Assembly: GCA_029624815.1 (NCBI GenBank)
Contig: JARSSH010000002.1
Location: 1-40,498 of the forward strand
DNA length: 40,498 bases
Reading direction: 5' to 3'
Source: Candidatus Competibacter sp.
GTDB taxonomy: Bacteria; Pseudomonadota; Gammaproteobacteria; Competibacterales; Competibacteraceae
This document shows, in pieces, positions 24,477 through 37,405 of this stretch. Both the position numbers and the translations under genes were made by a program. The notes under the pieces are model-generated. The model had not been told where the DNA came from and searched no databases. It saw only the letters and a program-made list of their open reading frames with translations. The stretch's first letter is position 1, and each line of letters starts with the position of its first letter.

Positions 24477-25709
24477 TCAGACCGCTTTTTCCAGTTCGAA
24501 CGCCTCGTGCAGGGCGCGCACGCCCAGTTCCAGGTATTTTTCGTCGATCACCACCGAGATTTTGATCTCGGACGTCGAAATCATGCGGATGTTGATGCCT
24601 TCCTTCGCCAGCGCTTCGAACATCTTGCTGGCCACACCGGCGTGGGAACGCATCCCGATGCCCACCAGGGAAAGCTTGGCGATCTTGCTGTCGCCGGAAA
24701 CCTCGCGAGCGCCGAGTCGGGCGGCCTGTTCGTTCAAGATTTCCAGGGTGCGCTCGTAATCGTTGCGATGCACCGTGAACGTGAAATCGGTGGTGCCGTC
24801 GCGGCCGATATTCTGGATGATCATATCCACTTCGATATTGGCGGCGGATACCGACCCCAGAATGCTAAAGGCGATGCCCGGCCGGTCGGGAACACCCTGC
24901 ACGGTGAGCTTGGCTTCATCGCGGTTGAAGGCAATACCGGAAATCAGCACGTTCTCCATTCGTTCCGCCTCGTTGGCTTCCTCAAAAGTGATCAAAGTGC
25001 CCGAACCTTCCTGAAAGGAGGAGAGCACTCGTAATGGGACATTGTGTTTGCCGGCGAATTCCACCGAGCGGATTTGCAGCACCTTGGAGCCCAGGCTGGC
25101 CATCTCCAGCATTTCTTCGAAGGTGATGCGATCCAGCCGGCGCGCCTCGGGAACCACCCGGGGATCGGTGGTGTAAACGCCGTCCACGTCGGTGTAAATC
25201 TGACACTCGTCGGCCTTCAGCGCGGCGGCCAGCGCGACACCGGTGGTATCGGAACCGCCCCGACCCAGGGTCGTGATGTTGCCGTCCTCGTCAACGCCCT
25301 GAAAGCCCGCCACCACCACCACCCGGCCGGCGTCGAGATCGGCGCGGATGGAGTCGGCCTCGATGTCCTGAATGCGCGCCTTGTTGTGGGCGTTGTCGGT
25401 GCGGATGCGAACCTGGCCGCCGGTGTACGAGCGGGCCGGACAGCCGCGTTTTTCCAGGGCGATGCAGAGCAGGGCAATCGTGACCTGCTCGCCGGTGGCC
25501 AGCAGCACGTCCAGCTCGCGCGGGGAAGGGCGGGAGGTGATACTCTTGGCCAAACCGATCAAGCGGTCCGTTTCGCCGCTCATGGCGGATACGACGACCA
25601 CGACTCGATGGCCACGCCCATGCCAGTCGACGACCTTGTCCGCGACGTTTTCGATCCGCTCGGTGTTGCCCACCGAAGTGCCGCCGTATTTCTGTACGAT
25701 AAGCCCCAT
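24477..25709 (-). CDS. lysC: Aspartate kinase
   Basis: A 410-residue monofunctional aspartokinase catalysing the first step of lysine, threonine, methionine and diaminopimelate synthesis. KYGGTSVG (7-14) is the substrate site, followed by VVVSAMSGETDRL and FQGVDEDGNITTLGRGGSDTT. Two C-terminal ACT domains (VQGVPDRPGIAFSILG and LVGIGMRSHAGVASKMF) predict feedback inhibition by lysine and/or threonine. Internal GTG/ATG starts could give a regulatory beta subunit, as in some relatives, but none is clearly marked. The ATG at 25709 has AGGAC upstream. It lies between alaS and csrA, the usual order. Confidence 0.96.
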   Translation of the reverse strand: MGLIVQKYGGTSVGNTERIENVADKVVDWHGRGHRVVVVVSAMSGETDRLIGLAKSITSRPSPRELDVLLATGEQVTIALLCIALEKRGCPARSYTGGQVRIRTDNAHNKARIQDIEADSIRADLDAGRVVVVAGFQGVDEDGNITTLGRGGSDTTGVALAAALKADECQIYTDVDGVYTTDPRVVPEARRLDRITFEEMLEMASLGSKVLQIRSVEFAGKHNVPLRVLSSFQEGSGTLITFEEANEAERMENVLISGIAFNRDEAKLTVQGVPDRPGIAFSILGSVSAANIEVDMIIQNIGRDGTTDFTFTVHRNDYERTLEILNEQAARLGAREVSGDSKIAKLSLVGIGMRSHAGVASKMFEALAKEGINIRMISTSEIKISVVIDEKYLELGVRALHEAFELEKAV

Positions 25710-25781
25710 GTGTCCTCAGTCCTTTCAGAAGCGAATCCGGCCCACGGCGGTAGCGGCTGCCGGGGCGTCGTAAGGCCGCCG

Positions 25782-25787
25782 ATTATA
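25782..25787 (-). promoter_or_regulatory. Candidate -10 box of lysC
   Basis: A perfect TATAAT on the minus strand about 73 bases before the lysC start, followed by a GC-rich stretch (CGGCGG). The -35 region 17 bases upstream (TTTGGA) is weak. No lysine riboswitch structure was recognised in the short leader. Confidence 0.45.
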
Positions 25788-25889
25788 ACGAAAGGCTGGC
25801 CATCTCCAAACAATTCTCGTGTCGCAATGCGTCAACAGCGCATCGTGCGCAAAGGCAAGAATTGAAACTTTAATGAGGCAATAAAGAGA

Positions 25890-25920
25890 AGATAGGGGGC
25901 TGGTTCTGGTTGCCAGCCCC
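25890..25920 (-). terminator. Intrinsic terminator after alaS
   Basis: GGGGCTGG (25896-25903) pairs with CCAGCCCC (25913-25920), giving an 8-bp GC stem. On the minus strand it is followed by a T-rich tract (TATCTTCTCTTTATT) and lies 12 bases past the alaS stop. Confidence 0.65.
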
Positions 25921-25932
25921 GAACGACGGATA

Positions 25933-28584
<2,652 letters not shown>

Positions 28585-28598
28585 TCAGGGATCGAGGT

Positions 28599-29075
28599 TC
28601 AGGGTTTGAAGATGAGATGCTTGATCTGCTCCAGGGTAAAACCGTGCTGGCGAAGCACCCGCGTTTGCCGCATCCGTTCAGCGGCATTGGCGGGCGCCAG
28701 GGACTTGAAACGCTTGCGGTGCAGTTCCCGCAGTTTGGGCAACCAGTCGTCCTCCAGCCTCGCCAGCACCGTATCGACCAGCTCTTGCGGTACGCCACGC
28801 TCGCGCAGTTCGCGGCCGATCCGCAACGGCCCGTAGCCTTTGTCGGCTCGGCCGCAGGCGTAGAGTTCGGCGAAACGCGCCTCGTCGAGCAAGCGCTCTT
28901 CCGTCAACTGGTCCAGCGCCGATTCGATGCGCTCGGCCGGAAAGCCGCGCTGGATCAGCTTTTGGCGCAGTTCCAGCCGGGAATGCTCGCGCCGGGCCAG
29001 CAGATCCAGCGCCTTGGCGCGAATCGCCGCCGGGTCGGCGGTATCGGCCCGCTCAGAGATCCGCGTCCAACTCAT
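28599..29075 (-). CDS. recX: Regulatory protein RecX
   Basis: A 158-residue modulator that binds and restrains RecA filaments. It is made of repeated three-helix units, with [19 protein letters not shown] at the start, [13 protein letters not shown] and [15 protein letters not shown] in the middle. The ATG at 29075 ([10 protein letters not shown]) is chosen for normal length; the frame is open upstream but only as an overlap with recA. The start lies 23 bases inside recA, so RecX is translationally coupled to RecA. Confidence 0.92.
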   Translation of the reverse strand: MSWTRISERADTADPAAIRAKALDLLARREHSRLELRQKLIQRGFPAERIESALDQLTEERLLDEARFAELYACGRADKGYGPLRIGRELRERGVPQELVDTVLARLEDDWLPKLRELHRKRFKSLAPANAAERMRQTRVLRQHGFTLEQIKHLIFKP

Positions 29076-30132
29076 CGGTCGCGGCGCCGTGGGTCTCGTC
29101 ATCCTCGACGTGTTCGGCCGTATCCGGCACCGCATCGGGACGGGCCAGGAAATGCGCGCGAATCTTGTCCTCCAATTCGCGGGCCAGTTCGGGATTTTCC
29201 TTGAGATAGGTTCGGGCATTGTCCTTGCCCTGGCCGATGCGGGTGCCACCGCGACTGTACCAGGCGCCGGATTTTTCGATCAGCGCCGCCTTGACGCCCA
29301 AATCGATAATTTCGCCCAATCGGGAAGCGCCCTCGCCGTACAGAATCTCGAACTCGGCCTGTTTGAAGGGCGGCGCCAGTTTATTTTTGACCACCTTGAC
29401 CCGGGTTTCGTTGCCGATGACCTCGTCGCCTTTCTTGATCGCGCCGGTGCGGCGAATGTCCAGCCGCACCGAGGCGTAGAACTTGAGGGCATTGCCACCG
29501 GTCGTCGTTTCCGGCGAGCCAAAAAGTACTCCTATCTTCATCCTGATTTGATTGATGAAAATCACTAGGGTGTTGGAGCGCTTGATGTTGGCGGTGAGCT
29601 TGCGCAGCGCCTGGCTCATCAAGCGGGCGTGCAAGCCGACGTGCGAATCGCCCATGTCGCCTTCGATCTCGGCCTTGGGGGTCAGCGCCGCCACCGAATC
29701 GACCACCACGGTATCCACCGCGCCGGAGCGCACCAGCATGTCGGCGATTTCCAGCGCCTGTTCGCCGGTGTCGGGCTGGGAGACCAGCAGATCGTCCACG
29801 TTGACACCCAATTTAGCGGCGTAGATGGGGTCCAGGGCGTGTTCGGCATCGATGAAGGCGGCGCAGCCGCCCAGCTTTTGGGTTTCGGCGATGACCTGAA
29901 GCGCCAGGGTGGTTTTGCCGGAAGATTCGGGTCCATAGATTTCGGTCACCCGCCCACGCGGCAGGCCACCGATGCCCAGGGCGATATCCAAACCGAGCGA
30001 GCCGGTGGAGACGGTCATCACATCGCGGGCGGCGCTGGTGGCGTCACCCATCCGCATGACCGCGCCCTTGCCGAACTGGCGCTCGATCTGGGTCAACGCG
30101 CCCGCGAGCGCCTTTTTCTTGTTGTCGTCCAT
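29053..30132 (-). CDS. recA: Recombinase RecA
   Basis: A 359-residue ATP-dependent strand-exchange protein and SOS co-protease. The Walker A motif GPESSGKT is at 67-74, followed by [28 protein letters not shown] and [12 protein letters not shown] (L2 region). The acidic C-terminus ([11 protein letters not shown]) is typical. ATG 30132 has AAGGGG 9 bases upstream; an ATG three codons earlier is directly against that site and unlikely. No match to the CTGT-N8-ACAG LexA box was found in the 90 bases upstream, so SOS control is not visible here. Confidence 0.98.
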   Translation of the reverse strand: MDDNKKKALAGALTQIERQFGKGAVMRMGDATSAARDVMTVSTGSLGLDIALGIGGLPRGRVTEIYGPESSGKTTLALQVIAETQKLGGCAAFIDAEHALDPIYAAKLGVNVDDLLVSQPDTGEQALEIADMLVRSGAVDTVVVDSVAALTPKAEIEGDMGDSHVGLHARLMSQALRKLTANIKRSNTLVIFINQIRMKIGVLFGSPETTTGGNALKFYASVRLDIRRTGAIKKGDEVIGNETRVKVVKNKLAPPFKQAEFEILYGEGASRLGEIIDLGVKAALIEKSGAWYSRGGTRIGQGKDNARTYLKENPELARELEDKIRAHFLARPDAVPDTAEHVEDDETHGAATDELDADL

Positions 30133-30223
30133 TCCGTGCATCCCCTTGGCAAAGGTGAGTAACCGGCTTGGAAAAGTGGAACCGGTTGTTTTCAGCGATT
30201 ATTCCACAGACCACCGGCCGAAC

Positions 30224-30754
30224 CTAGCCCCCCGGCCAGCGGCGCAGCACGCGATAGCGCGAGCCTTCCGGCGACTCTTGCGATTCGACCAGCGCCACGT
30301 CCTCGACCCGCCAGCGGATCGGCATGATGAGGGGATGGATCGGGGCCGGACCGGGAAACTTGCGCGCCAGCGTAATGTGGGCCTGAAACGCCCGCCGCTC
30401 GGGCGCGAAGCCGCTGCCGCGCAGCCGGCGGTGCAGCTCGGCCACCAGCTCGTACAGTTCCGGCGGGGTGTGGCTGGACCCCAACCACAGGATGCGGGGT
30501 CGCGGCCAGTAGCCATAGCGGTCCAGGCTCAACTCCAGGCTTGGAACCGCCAGATCGGTCAAGGCCGCTTCGTAAGCCGCCAGGCGGGCGGCGTCGGTGG
30601 CGCCCAGAAACACCAGGGTCAGATGCAGATTGGCGTCGCGCACCCGTCGCCGTCCGGCGACGGCCGCCGCCCGCTCCGCCAGTTGCCGGCGCTCGGCGTC
30701 GCCCGGCCAGAGCGCCAGAAACAGCCGGCGTTCATCCCCGGTGGGCACACGCAT
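30224..30754 (-). CDS. thpR: RNA 2',3'-cyclic phosphodiesterase (LigT family)
   Basis: A 176-residue 2H phosphoesterase. The paired catalytic motifs are H44-x-T46 (HLTLVFLG) and H126-x-T128 (HITLARKFPG), and the N-terminus RRLFLALWP is characteristic. The family opens 2',3'-cyclic phosphates on RNA and can ligate 2'-5' ends in vitro; the in vivo role is unclear. The start at 30754 lies 23 bases inside cinA, indicating coupling. recA is downstream. Confidence 0.92.
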   Translation of the reverse strand: MRVPTGDERRLFLALWPGDAERRQLAERAAAVAGRRRVRDANLHLTLVFLGATDAARLAAYEAALTDLAVPSLELSLDRYGYWPRPRILWLGSSHTPPELYELVAELHRRLRGSGFAPERRAFQAHITLARKFPGPAPIHPLIMPIRWRVEDVALVESQESPEGSRYRVLRRWPGG

Positions 30755-31244
30755 CCAACAACCCTTGCAGAGCGGCGGCCACGGTGGCCCGGCGCACGGC
30801 GTCGCGGTCGCCGTCGAAGTGCCGGCGCACGGTGTGCGTCGGGTCGCCTCGCAGCGCCCAAGCCAGGTAGACCGTGCCGACCGGCTTGTCGGCGGCGCCG
30901 CCGTCGGGACCGGCGACGCCGCTGACGGCGAGGGCGATGTCGGCGCGGCTGCGTTCCAGCGCGCCGACCACCATCTCGGCCACCACTTCGGGGCTGACCG
31001 CGCCGTGGCGGGCGAGGGTCGCTTCCCGCACGCCGAGCAGGTCGGTCTTGGCCACGTTGCTGTAGGTGACGAAACCCCGGTCGAACCAGCCGGAGCTGCC
31101 GGGGATATCGGTGACGGCCTTGCCGATCCAGCCGCCGGTACAGGATTCGGCGACAGCCAAGATGTGCTGGCGGGCACGCAAGGCGCTGCCCACCTGGGCG
31201 GCGAGTTCGTACAGATTCGGCCGGGTAGGATTCGGTGACGACAC
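30732..31244 (-). CDS. pncC: CinA-family nicotinamide-nucleotide amidase
   Basis: A 170-residue protein with only the CinA C-terminal domain, the deamidase that converts nicotinamide mononucleotide to nicotinate mononucleotide in pyridine nucleotide salvage. The signature AESCTGGWIGKAVTDIPGSS is near residues 32-51, followed by YSNVAKTDLLGV and SGVAGPDGGAADKPVG. The GTG at 31244 is chosen over upstream ATGs because AGGGAG lies 7-8 bases before it and the domain starts right after. Adjacent to recA/mutS as in many gammaproteobacteria. Confidence 0.93.
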   Translation of the reverse strand: MSSPNPTRPNLYELAAQVGSALRARQHILAVAESCTGGWIGKAVTDIPGSSGWFDRGFVTYSNVAKTDLLGVREATLARHGAVSPEVVAEMVVGALERSRADIALAVSGVAGPDGGAADKPVGTVYLAWALRGDPTHTVRRHFDGDRDAVRRATVAAALQGLLDACAHRG

Positions 31245-31380
31245 AAGGGTTCTCCCTGGGTTTGGAAGCGGCGGCGCATGGCACTCAGGTACTATAACGG
31301 GAATAGGCGGCGTTTCCAGCGCGAACGGGCTGGCTTGCTGACTCCAGCCGCTACTTCGAAACGCCCCGCGGACAATCGCG

Positions 31381-33963
31381 ATGAACGACGACAACCAGGA
31401 TTTATCCCAGCACACGCCGATGATGCAGCAGTATTTGCGCATCAAGGCCGAGCATCCCGATATTCTGGTGTTTTACCGGATGGGGGATTTCTACGAACTG
31501 TTCCACGACGACGCCCGCCACGCCGCCGAACTGCTCAACATCACCCTGACCAGCCGGGGGCAATCCGCCGGTCAACCCATCCCGATGGCCGGCGTGCCGT
31601 TTCACGCGGTCGAAAGCTATCTGGCCAAACTGATCAAACTGGGACTGTCGGTGGCAATCTGCGAGCAACTGGGCGACCCCGCCGCCAGCAAGGGGCCGAT
31701 GGAGCGGCGGGTGGTGCGCATCGTCACCCCCGGCACGCTGACCGACGAAGCGCTGCTGGACGAACGCCGCGACAATTTGCTGGTCGCTCTGCACCAAGTC
31801 AGACAGACTTATGGATTGGCCAGCCTCGATCTGAGCGGCGGCCGTTTCACCATCGCCCAAATGCATGGCGAGGCGGCGCTATGCAACGAACTGGAACGGC
31901 TGAAACCGGCCGAACTGCTGATCGGCGAGGATTTCGACCCGCCCGATGGCTGGCGCGACCATCCCGGCCTGCGCCGGCAGGCACCCTGGCATTTCGACCG
32001 GGACAGCGCCGGACGGGCGCTGTGCGCCCAATTCGGCGTGCGCGATCTGGACGGCTTCGGCTGCGCCGACCAGCCGGTCGCGGTGGCCGCCGCCGGCTGC
32101 TTGCTGCAATACGTCAAGGACACCCAGCGCGGCGCATTGCCGCACTTGACCGGACTGCGAGTCGAACGGCACGAGGACAGCGTGACCCTGGACGCCGCCA
32201 GCCGCCGCAATCTGGAACTGGAGCACAGCCTGAGCGGTCGCCACGAACACACCCTGATCGGCTTGCTGGACCGTTGCGTGACGCCGATGGGCGGACGACT
32301 GCTGCGGCGCTGGACCCATCGTCCGCTACGTGACCGGAACACGCTTGGCCAGCGGCAGGACAGTCTGCGGCAACTGCTGGACAATGGCGGCTACGAGTAC
32401 CTGCGCGGCCTGCTGCGCGGGGTTGGCGACGTGGAGCGGATTCTGGCGCGGGTGGCGCTGAAATCGGCCCGCCCGCGCGACCTGATCGCCTTGGGCGACG
32501 CCCTGGCCCGCTTGCCCGATATGCAACGCTTTCTCGGTCTGCTGGACGCCGCGCTGCTGCGCGACCTGGCCGGCCGCGCCGGAGCCCATCCCGATGTGTG
32601 CGATCTGCTGCGGCGGGCGATCGTCGCTAACCCGCCGCAGGTGCTGCGCGACGGCGGCGTCATCGCCCCCGGCTACGATCCCGAACTCGACGAGTTGCGC
32701 GAATTGAGCGAACACGCCGACCGGTTTTTGGTGGAGCTGGAAGCGCGGGAACGGCAACGCACCGGCATCCAGACTCTCAAGGTCGGGTTCAACCGGGTGC
32801 ATGGCTACTACATCGAAATCAGCCGCGCCCAGTCGCCAGCGGCGCCGGCCGACTATCTGCGCCGCCAGACCCTCAAGGGCGCCGAACGCTACATCATCCC
32901 GGAATTGCAGGAATTCGAGCATAAGGTGCTGCGCGCCCAGGAACGGGCATTGGCGCGGGAAAAGGCGCTCTACGATGCCCTGCTGGATCAATTGATCGTC
33001 CGCTTGTCCGTCTTGCAAGCCAGCGCCGCGGTTCTGGCGGAACTGGACGTGCTGGCCAATCTGGCCGAACGCGCCGCCGCGTTGGGCTGGAACCGGCCGG
33101 AACTGGTGGAGCGGCCGGGGATCGAGATCGTGGCCGGCCGCCATCCGGTGGTTGAGCAGGTGCTGGACGAACCGTTCGTGCCCAACGATCTGACACTCGA
33201 ACCCGACCGGCGGCGGATGCTGATCGTGACCGGCCCTAATCTCGGCGGCAAGTCCACCTACATGCGCCAGACCGCGCTGATCGTGCTACTGGCGCATCTG
33301 GGCAGCTTCGTACCGGCCGAGCGGGCGTCGATCGGTCCCATCGACCGCATTTTTACCCGCATCGGCGCGTCCGACGATCTGGCCAGCGGCCGTTCGACCT
33401 TCATGGTGGAAATGAGCGAGGCCGCCAATATCCTGCACAACGCGACGCCCCGCAGTCTGGTGTTGATCGACGAGATCGGCCGCGGCACCAGCACCTTCGA
33501 TGGCTTGGCGCTGGCCTGGGCCTGCGCGGCGCATCTGGCGGGCGCGGTGCGGGCCTTCACCCTATTCGCCACCCATTATTTCGAGCTGACCCGGCTGCCG
33601 GAGGAGCAGCCCGGCATCGTCAACGTTCACCTCGACGCAGTGGAGCACGGCGAGTCCATCGTGTTCATGCACCGGGTGCAGGAAGGGCCGGCCAGCCGCA
33701 GTTATGGCCTGCAAGTGGCGGCGTTGGCGGGTGTGCCGCCGGCGGTGATCCAGCAGGCCCGCCAACGGCTGCGGTTGCTGGAGCGGCAAATGCTGCGGCG
33801 GGAACAACCGACGGGCCGGTCGGCGGCGACCCCGCAATTGTCGTTGTTCGGCGAGACCGCGCATCCGGCGGTGGCCGCGCTGATGGAACTCGATCCCGGC
33901 CTGCTTGCGCCCGAACAAGCGCTGGCGGAATTGCGGCGGCTGAAAACGTTGCTCGGTTCATGA
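31381..33963 (+). CDS. mutS: DNA mismatch repair protein MutS
   Basis: An 860-residue mismatch-recognition ATPase (E. coli 853). The mismatch-wedging F-x-E is F37-Y-E39 in [10 protein letters not shown] connector, lever/clamp core ([16 protein letters not shown]), Walker [10 protein letters not shown] (618-626), Walker [17 protein letters not shown] and the signature FATHYFELT follow. Full length; the C-terminal tail includes LSLFGE. Start ATG 31381 lacks a strong ribosome site. It is divergent from cinA across a 136-base region that must hold both promoters. Confidence 0.98.
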   Translation: MNDDNQDLSQHTPMMQQYLRIKAEHPDILVFYRMGDFYELFHDDARHAAELLNITLTSRGQSAGQPIPMAGVPFHAVESYLAKLIKLGLSVAICEQLGDPAASKGPMERRVVRIVTPGTLTDEALLDERRDNLLVALHQVRQTYGLASLDLSGGRFTIAQMHGEAALCNELERLKPAELLIGEDFDPPDGWRDHPGLRRQAPWHFDRDSAGRALCAQFGVRDLDGFGCADQPVAVAAAGCLLQYVKDTQRGALPHLTGLRVERHEDSVTLDAASRRNLELEHSLSGRHEHTLIGLLDRCVTPMGGRLLRRWTHRPLRDRNTLGQRQDSLRQLLDNGGYEYLRGLLRGVGDVERILARVALKSARPRDLIALGDALARLPDMQRFLGLLDAALLRDLAGRAGAHPDVCDLLRRAIVANPPQVLRDGGVIAPGYDPELDELRELSEHADRFLVELEARERQRTGIQTLKVGFNRVHGYYIEISRAQSPAAPADYLRRQTLKGAERYIIPELQEFEHKVLRAQERALAREKALYDALLDQLIVRLSVLQASAAVLAELDVLANLAERAAALGWNRPELVERPGIEIVAGRHPVVEQVLDEPFVPNDLTLEPDRRRMLIVTGPNLGGKSTYMRQTALIVLLAHLGSFVPAERASIGPIDRIFTRIGASDDLASGRSTFMVEMSEAANILHNATPRSLVLIDEIGRGTSTFDGLALAWACAAHLAGAVRAFTLFATHYFELTRLPEEQPGIVNVHLDAVEHGESIVFMHRVQEGPASRSYGLQVAALAGVPPAVIQQARQRLRLLERQMLRREQPTGRSAATPQLSLFGETAHPAVAALMELDPGLLAPEQALAELRRLKTLLGS

Positions 33964-34031
33964 TGCCCCATGGCCCGCCGAAAACGCTCCGCGCGCCCGC
34001 GCCATTGCCTTCAAGGCAAACTCGTTGCCCT

Positions 34032-34209
34032 TCAATCGTCGAAGGCGGACAGATCGCCGCGGGCCTGCCGCTCACGGAAGTAAGCCTCGGTCTTCAGGAC
34101 CGACACCTTTATCGGCAATCGCGGTGACGAAAAACCGGTTCATCGACACATGCTCTTCCTCGGCGACCTGACGAGCGTAGGCGAACAAGGTCTCGGGAAC
34201 ACGCAATGC
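34032..34209 (-). pseudogene. Frameshifted ribbon-helix-helix (HicB-type) antitoxin remnant
   Basis: The minus strand encodes ALRVPETLFAYARQVAEEEH then VSMNRFFVTAIADK, typical of the Arc/HicB-like antitoxin helix pair. One extra G then breaks the frame, after which SVLKTEAYFRERQARGD continues the family sequence and ends early at TGA (34032-34034). No start codon precedes it. No toxin gene lies beside it: the res gene ends 20 bases away. It is read here as a decayed antitoxin. Confidence 0.6.
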
Positions 34210-34229
34210 ATGGAATGGAGAACAACGCT

Positions 34230-36887
34230 TTAATCAGATTGTTTTCCAATCAATTCATTAGGTAATCTGACTGTCCAATCCTGCGTCAAAACCAGGTCGC
34301 ATTGCACGGTGGTTCCATCGGGAACCACCAGTTCCAAGCCGCCGACAGGCGGCGCGTGTTCGATGGCGTAATGGTCGGACAGAAGGTGCAACACGGCTTG
34401 CTTGTATTCGGTGTCCAGGTTGCCGGCCAACTGCGGGCCTTTCATTTCCAGCACCACCAGCCGCTTCGCATCCGCGTTGCGTCGCAGGGCAAAGACGAAA
34501 TCGGGATAAATCCGGCTCCGCCGCCACCCCTGAATGGCGTACTGTCGGCGGGCGACGTTGCGATGCCACCAGGTCAACGCGGCTTCGCCGTCCAAATAGA
34601 CCGCGATGTTGCGCTCGTCTTGGCTGGAAAAATCGCCTTTGTAGATCGGGGCAAACAGGCTTTTATCCAGCGGCCCGCCGGTTTTGCCGATCAGTTGTTC
34701 GGCGCCCTCCGGCTCGTGGGTCTCGGCCTCGAACGGCATCCGCCAGTTTTGCCCGTCGGTTCGGAGCCGGAATTGAATGCGGCCGGCGGTCACCGCCGCC
34801 CGGAACACCGCTTCGGCCATGCGGTCACGTTCGCCGTCCAGCCGGTGGCGGAGTTGTTCGACGATCAACCCGGCCAAGGCGCCCAGCCTGTCGGCATCGA
34901 AGCCGCGCGCTGTCAGACCCGCCAGCACGCGGCCGACGATTGCGCGGGCGATCCAGGGATTCGGCACGATGTCGGACACCATCCGCACCGCGTAGGCGGG
35001 ATCGAATCGCAGCGTTTCCCCGCTTTGCCCGGCGACTTCGGTCACGATGCGTTCCTGACCCGAATCGGCCAGCCGGATGCGGCGCAGTTGCCGTTCGGCG
35101 CTCTGGGCATTGTCGGGAATCATCGCCACCAGCGGCGCGGGATCGACCGCCGACCAGTCCAACTCGAACAGGATGTCTTGCTCGTAATCGAGGGACCGGA
35201 CCGCGCTACCTTCCACGCGGAGCACTTGCGGCAGATAGATCTCCGTCCTGGCGAAGCGGTCGCGCCGGGGAATTTCGCGGATGCCGGGCAAGCGGTTATT
35301 GCTATCGTCGCCGATCCGGATGTCCTTAACCAAGTCGCCCAGCCCGTCTTCTTCCAGCCCGGTTTTGATCGCGTCCACCACCCGCGCCGTATCGGCATGG
35401 TGGGTGATGACGTAGCACTCGTCGAGCAGGGGAAGGCCGGTTTTCTCGGCGTGCGGCTGGCGCAGGATGCGGCCGACCAGTTGGGTCATGGCCGATAGAT
35501 TGGCGCTGGCGGCCAGGGCGCACAGCACGTAGGCGAACGGGCAATCCCAACCCTCTTGCAGCGCTTGCTTGGTGATGATGACCCGTACCCGGTTGGTCGG
35601 AGACAGCAAGTCCTGATTTTCGGGGTTGGCCAGTTCGTTGGTGTCGGCGGTCTTGATGGCGATTTCGGCCTCGTCCAGCCCGGCGGTCAGCAGCCAGTCC
35701 TTGGCGTCGAGGGCGTGAATGTGGCCGCTGTCGCGCTGTTCCTTGCCGGTGCGTTCCACCTGCACCAGCAGAATCGGGCGGATATAGCGGCCCCGTTCGC
35801 CGTGCAGGCGGCGCGCTTCGACATCCAGCCCGTTCAAACGGTCGAGCGCGGCGCGCAGGGTGTTGCGCCAGTCGGTGCCTTGGCGGGGGTCGAGGTTCAG
35901 GGGCATCTTGATCATGCCCTCGCGATCCAGTTCGCTCCCCAGCACTTCGACCAGAATGTTGGCGTGGCGGGCCGGCTTCGGATTCGCTCCGCCCTTGGCC
36001 GCCACGTCCTTCGGCGTGGCGGTGAGTTCCAGCACGAAACAGGGATTGAAACCGTAAAGGGTGGCGAAGGCCAGTTCCGAAATCGCCTTGTGGCCTTCGT
36101 CCATGACCACCACGGGTCGGATCAGGCGCAGGGCGTTGCCCAACGAATCCTTGACCAACGGCCAGAATGCCCCGGCTTCGGCTGATTGGCTGTAGGCGTC
36201 GAGATTGGGCGTCTGCTCAAGCGTCCGCTGGTGCGCTTCCAGTTCGCCTTCAGGTGGAAAAAAACCGTGGACGTCGCCGCGATCTCGGAACATACGCAGC
36301 GATTCGCGGGTTTGCCGGTTGGCCGACGGCAACATCAGCAGCATGACGCAGAGGTGGAATTCAACATCGCGGGCATCCAGCCGGTCGTTCTTTTCCAGCA
36401 GCCGAACCCGGCCGGCGGCGGCGCGGTCAAGCATTTGCCGGTAGGGATGCTGGCGGTCGGTCAGTTGCCGTTTGGTTTGGCTGTAAATGGCTTCGTTGGG
36501 CACGATCCACAGCACGAAGCCGGTGTTCTTGCCCAGATAGCGCCCGAAAAGACGGGACAGCGCGGAAACCGCCAGATAAGTCTTCCCGCCGCCGGTGGGA
36601 ACTTTGAAAACGGCATTGGGCACGGGCCGACCGATGCCATCCCGGCGCGGCGAATGGGGAATGTTGAAGCGTGAGGGCGGGAGCTGGCCGGCTTTGTGGA
36701 GCGTTTCCCAGGTTTTGGCGGGAAAATCGGGAATTTCGAGTCCGAGATCCGGCTGTTGCCGCGCCAGTTCCGCGATGCCGTCCGCCCGTTTCTTCTGGGC
36801 GGACAGTTCGGTCAGATAGCGGTCGAACGCGGTCAGCACCCGCGCCTGATAATCCAGATCGCGCAGAGGCATCAGCGCAATACCCAT
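34230..36887 (-). CDS. Type III restriction enzyme, Res subunit
   Basis: An 885-residue superfamily 2 helicase-nuclease that cleaves DNA when partnered with Mod. Walker A is TGGGKT (98-103), Walker B is DEGH (263-266), followed by LELTATP. A helicase C-terminal part has TKQALQEGWDCPFAYVLCAL and QLVGRILRQP. The C-terminal nuclease has PD (795-796) and EMK (814-816), an intact PD-ExK site. The start at 36887 has GAGGTG just upstream; an ATG at 36872 in a TGATG overlap with the DUF2442 stop is an alternative and gives a more family-like N-terminus. Functional by appearance. Confidence 0.92.
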   Translation of the reverse strand: MGIALMPLRDLDYQARVLTAFDRYLTELSAQKKRADGIAELARQQPDLGLEIPDFPAKTWETLHKAGQLPPSRFNIPHSPRRDGIGRPVPNAVFKVPTGGGKTYLAVSALSRLFGRYLGKNTGFVLWIVPNEAIYSQTKRQLTDRQHPYRQMLDRAAAGRVRLLEKNDRLDARDVEFHLCVMLLMLPSANRQTRESLRMFRDRGDVHGFFPPEGELEAHQRTLEQTPNLDAYSQSAEAGAFWPLVKDSLGNALRLIRPVVVMDEGHKAISELAFATLYGFNPCFVLELTATPKDVAAKGGANPKPARHANILVEVLGSELDREGMIKMPLNLDPRQGTDWRNTLRAALDRLNGLDVEARRLHGERGRYIRPILLVQVERTGKEQRDSGHIHALDAKDWLLTAGLDEAEIAIKTADTNELANPENQDLLSPTNRVRVIITKQALQEGWDCPFAYVLCALAASANLSAMTQLVGRILRQPHAEKTGLPLLDECYVITHHADTARVVDAIKTGLEEDGLGDLVKDIRIGDDSNNRLPGIREIPRRDRFARTEIYLPQVLRVEGSAVRSLDYEQDILFELDWSAVDPAPLVAMIPDNAQSAERQLRRIRLADSGQERIVTEVAGQSGETLRFDPAYAVRMVSDIVPNPWIARAIVGRVLAGLTARGFDADRLGALAGLIVEQLRHRLDGERDRMAEAVFRAAVTAGRIQFRLRTDGQNWRMPFEAETHEPEGAEQLIGKTGGPLDKSLFAPIYKGDFSSQDERNIAVYLDGEAALTWWHRNVARRQYAIQGWRRSRIYPDFVFALRRNADAKRLVVLEMKGPQLAGNLDTEYKQAVLHLLSDHYAIEHAPPVGGLELVVPDGTTVQCDLVLTQDWTVRLPNELIGKQSD

Positions 36888-37126
36888 TCACCTCGTTCCC
36901 GGATAGCCGCATGCATTGCGTCTGGAGCCAGATCGATTTCTCCCGGCCACGAGACAAACCCGTCTGTAACACAGAGTTGCGCGAATACAGCAGGATCGAC
37001 AAGGGTTGAGAACACCCCATGCAGATGACTGGGGGCTAGGCGTACCGAGCCGCTGAGACCGTCGGCAAAGCGCACCCGAAAGGTCAGGTGTCCGGTGACT
37101 TGGGCTTCAATCACGTCGTAATCCAT
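36872..37126 (-). CDS. DUF2442 domain protein
   Basis: An 84-residue protein of the DUF2442 family (VRFADGLSGSVRLAP and FVSWPGEIDLAPDAMHAAI are hallmarks). Function is not established; it is commonly encoded beside DUF4160, and the pair has been listed as a toxin-antitoxin-like candidate. ATG 37126 has AAGGT 8 bases upstream. It begins 9 bases after DUF4160 and its end overlaps the res start, so all lie in one transcript. Confidence 0.85.
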   Translation of the reverse strand: MDYDVIEAQVTGHLTFRVRFADGLSGSVRLAPSHLHGVFSTLVDPAVFAQLCVTDGFVSWPGEIDLAPDAMHAAIRERGEWVLR

Positions 37127-37135
37127 AAAAATACC

Positions 37136-37396
37136 TTACTGCAAAGGTTCGATTTTCCGTGGCGGTTGTTGCTGCTGACAAAGTCGCCAATCTTCCAGCA
37201 ACTCTGCTTGACGCAACTCCGCCCAATCCAGCACCAGATCAAGGGCGCGACGGGGCAACTTGCCATCCAGAACGTCGAGCGTCCGAATGTTAATGGTGGC
37301 CTTGAATTCACCGTATTGCGCGTGAAAATGAGGTGGCGCGTGATCGTCAAAAAACATGCGAATGATGATGCCGTAAAAGACGCTGATCGTCGGCAT
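37136..37396 (-). CDS. DUF4160 domain protein
   Basis: An 86-residue protein. ISVFYGIIIRMFFDDHAPPH and HFHAQYGEFKATINI are the DUF4160 signature; the His-rich HAPPHFHAQY stretch could bind metal or form an active site. The C-terminal part (LDWAELRQAELLEDW) is the usual family end. ATG 37396 has AGGA 8 bases upstream, and the gene follows mod by 9 bases. Usually paired with DUF2442, as here. Role unproven. Confidence 0.87.
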   Translation of the reverse strand: MPTISVFYGIIIRMFFDDHAPPHFHAQYGEFKATINIRTLDVLDGKLPRRALDLVLDWAELRQAELLEDWRLCQQQQPPRKIEPLQ

Positions 37397-37405
37397 GGGC
37401 TTTTC

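Noticed and set aside
30133-30223. LexA (SOS) box upstream of recA
   Set aside because: No CTGT-N8-ACAG match found; the CTGTGG...CGCTG stretch is not a palindrome. A lineage-specific box cannot be excluded.
34005-34019. TTGCCTT-C-AAGGCAA palindrome after mutS considered as a terminator
   Set aside because: Only a 7-bp stem with a one-base centre and no T-tract; too weak to call.
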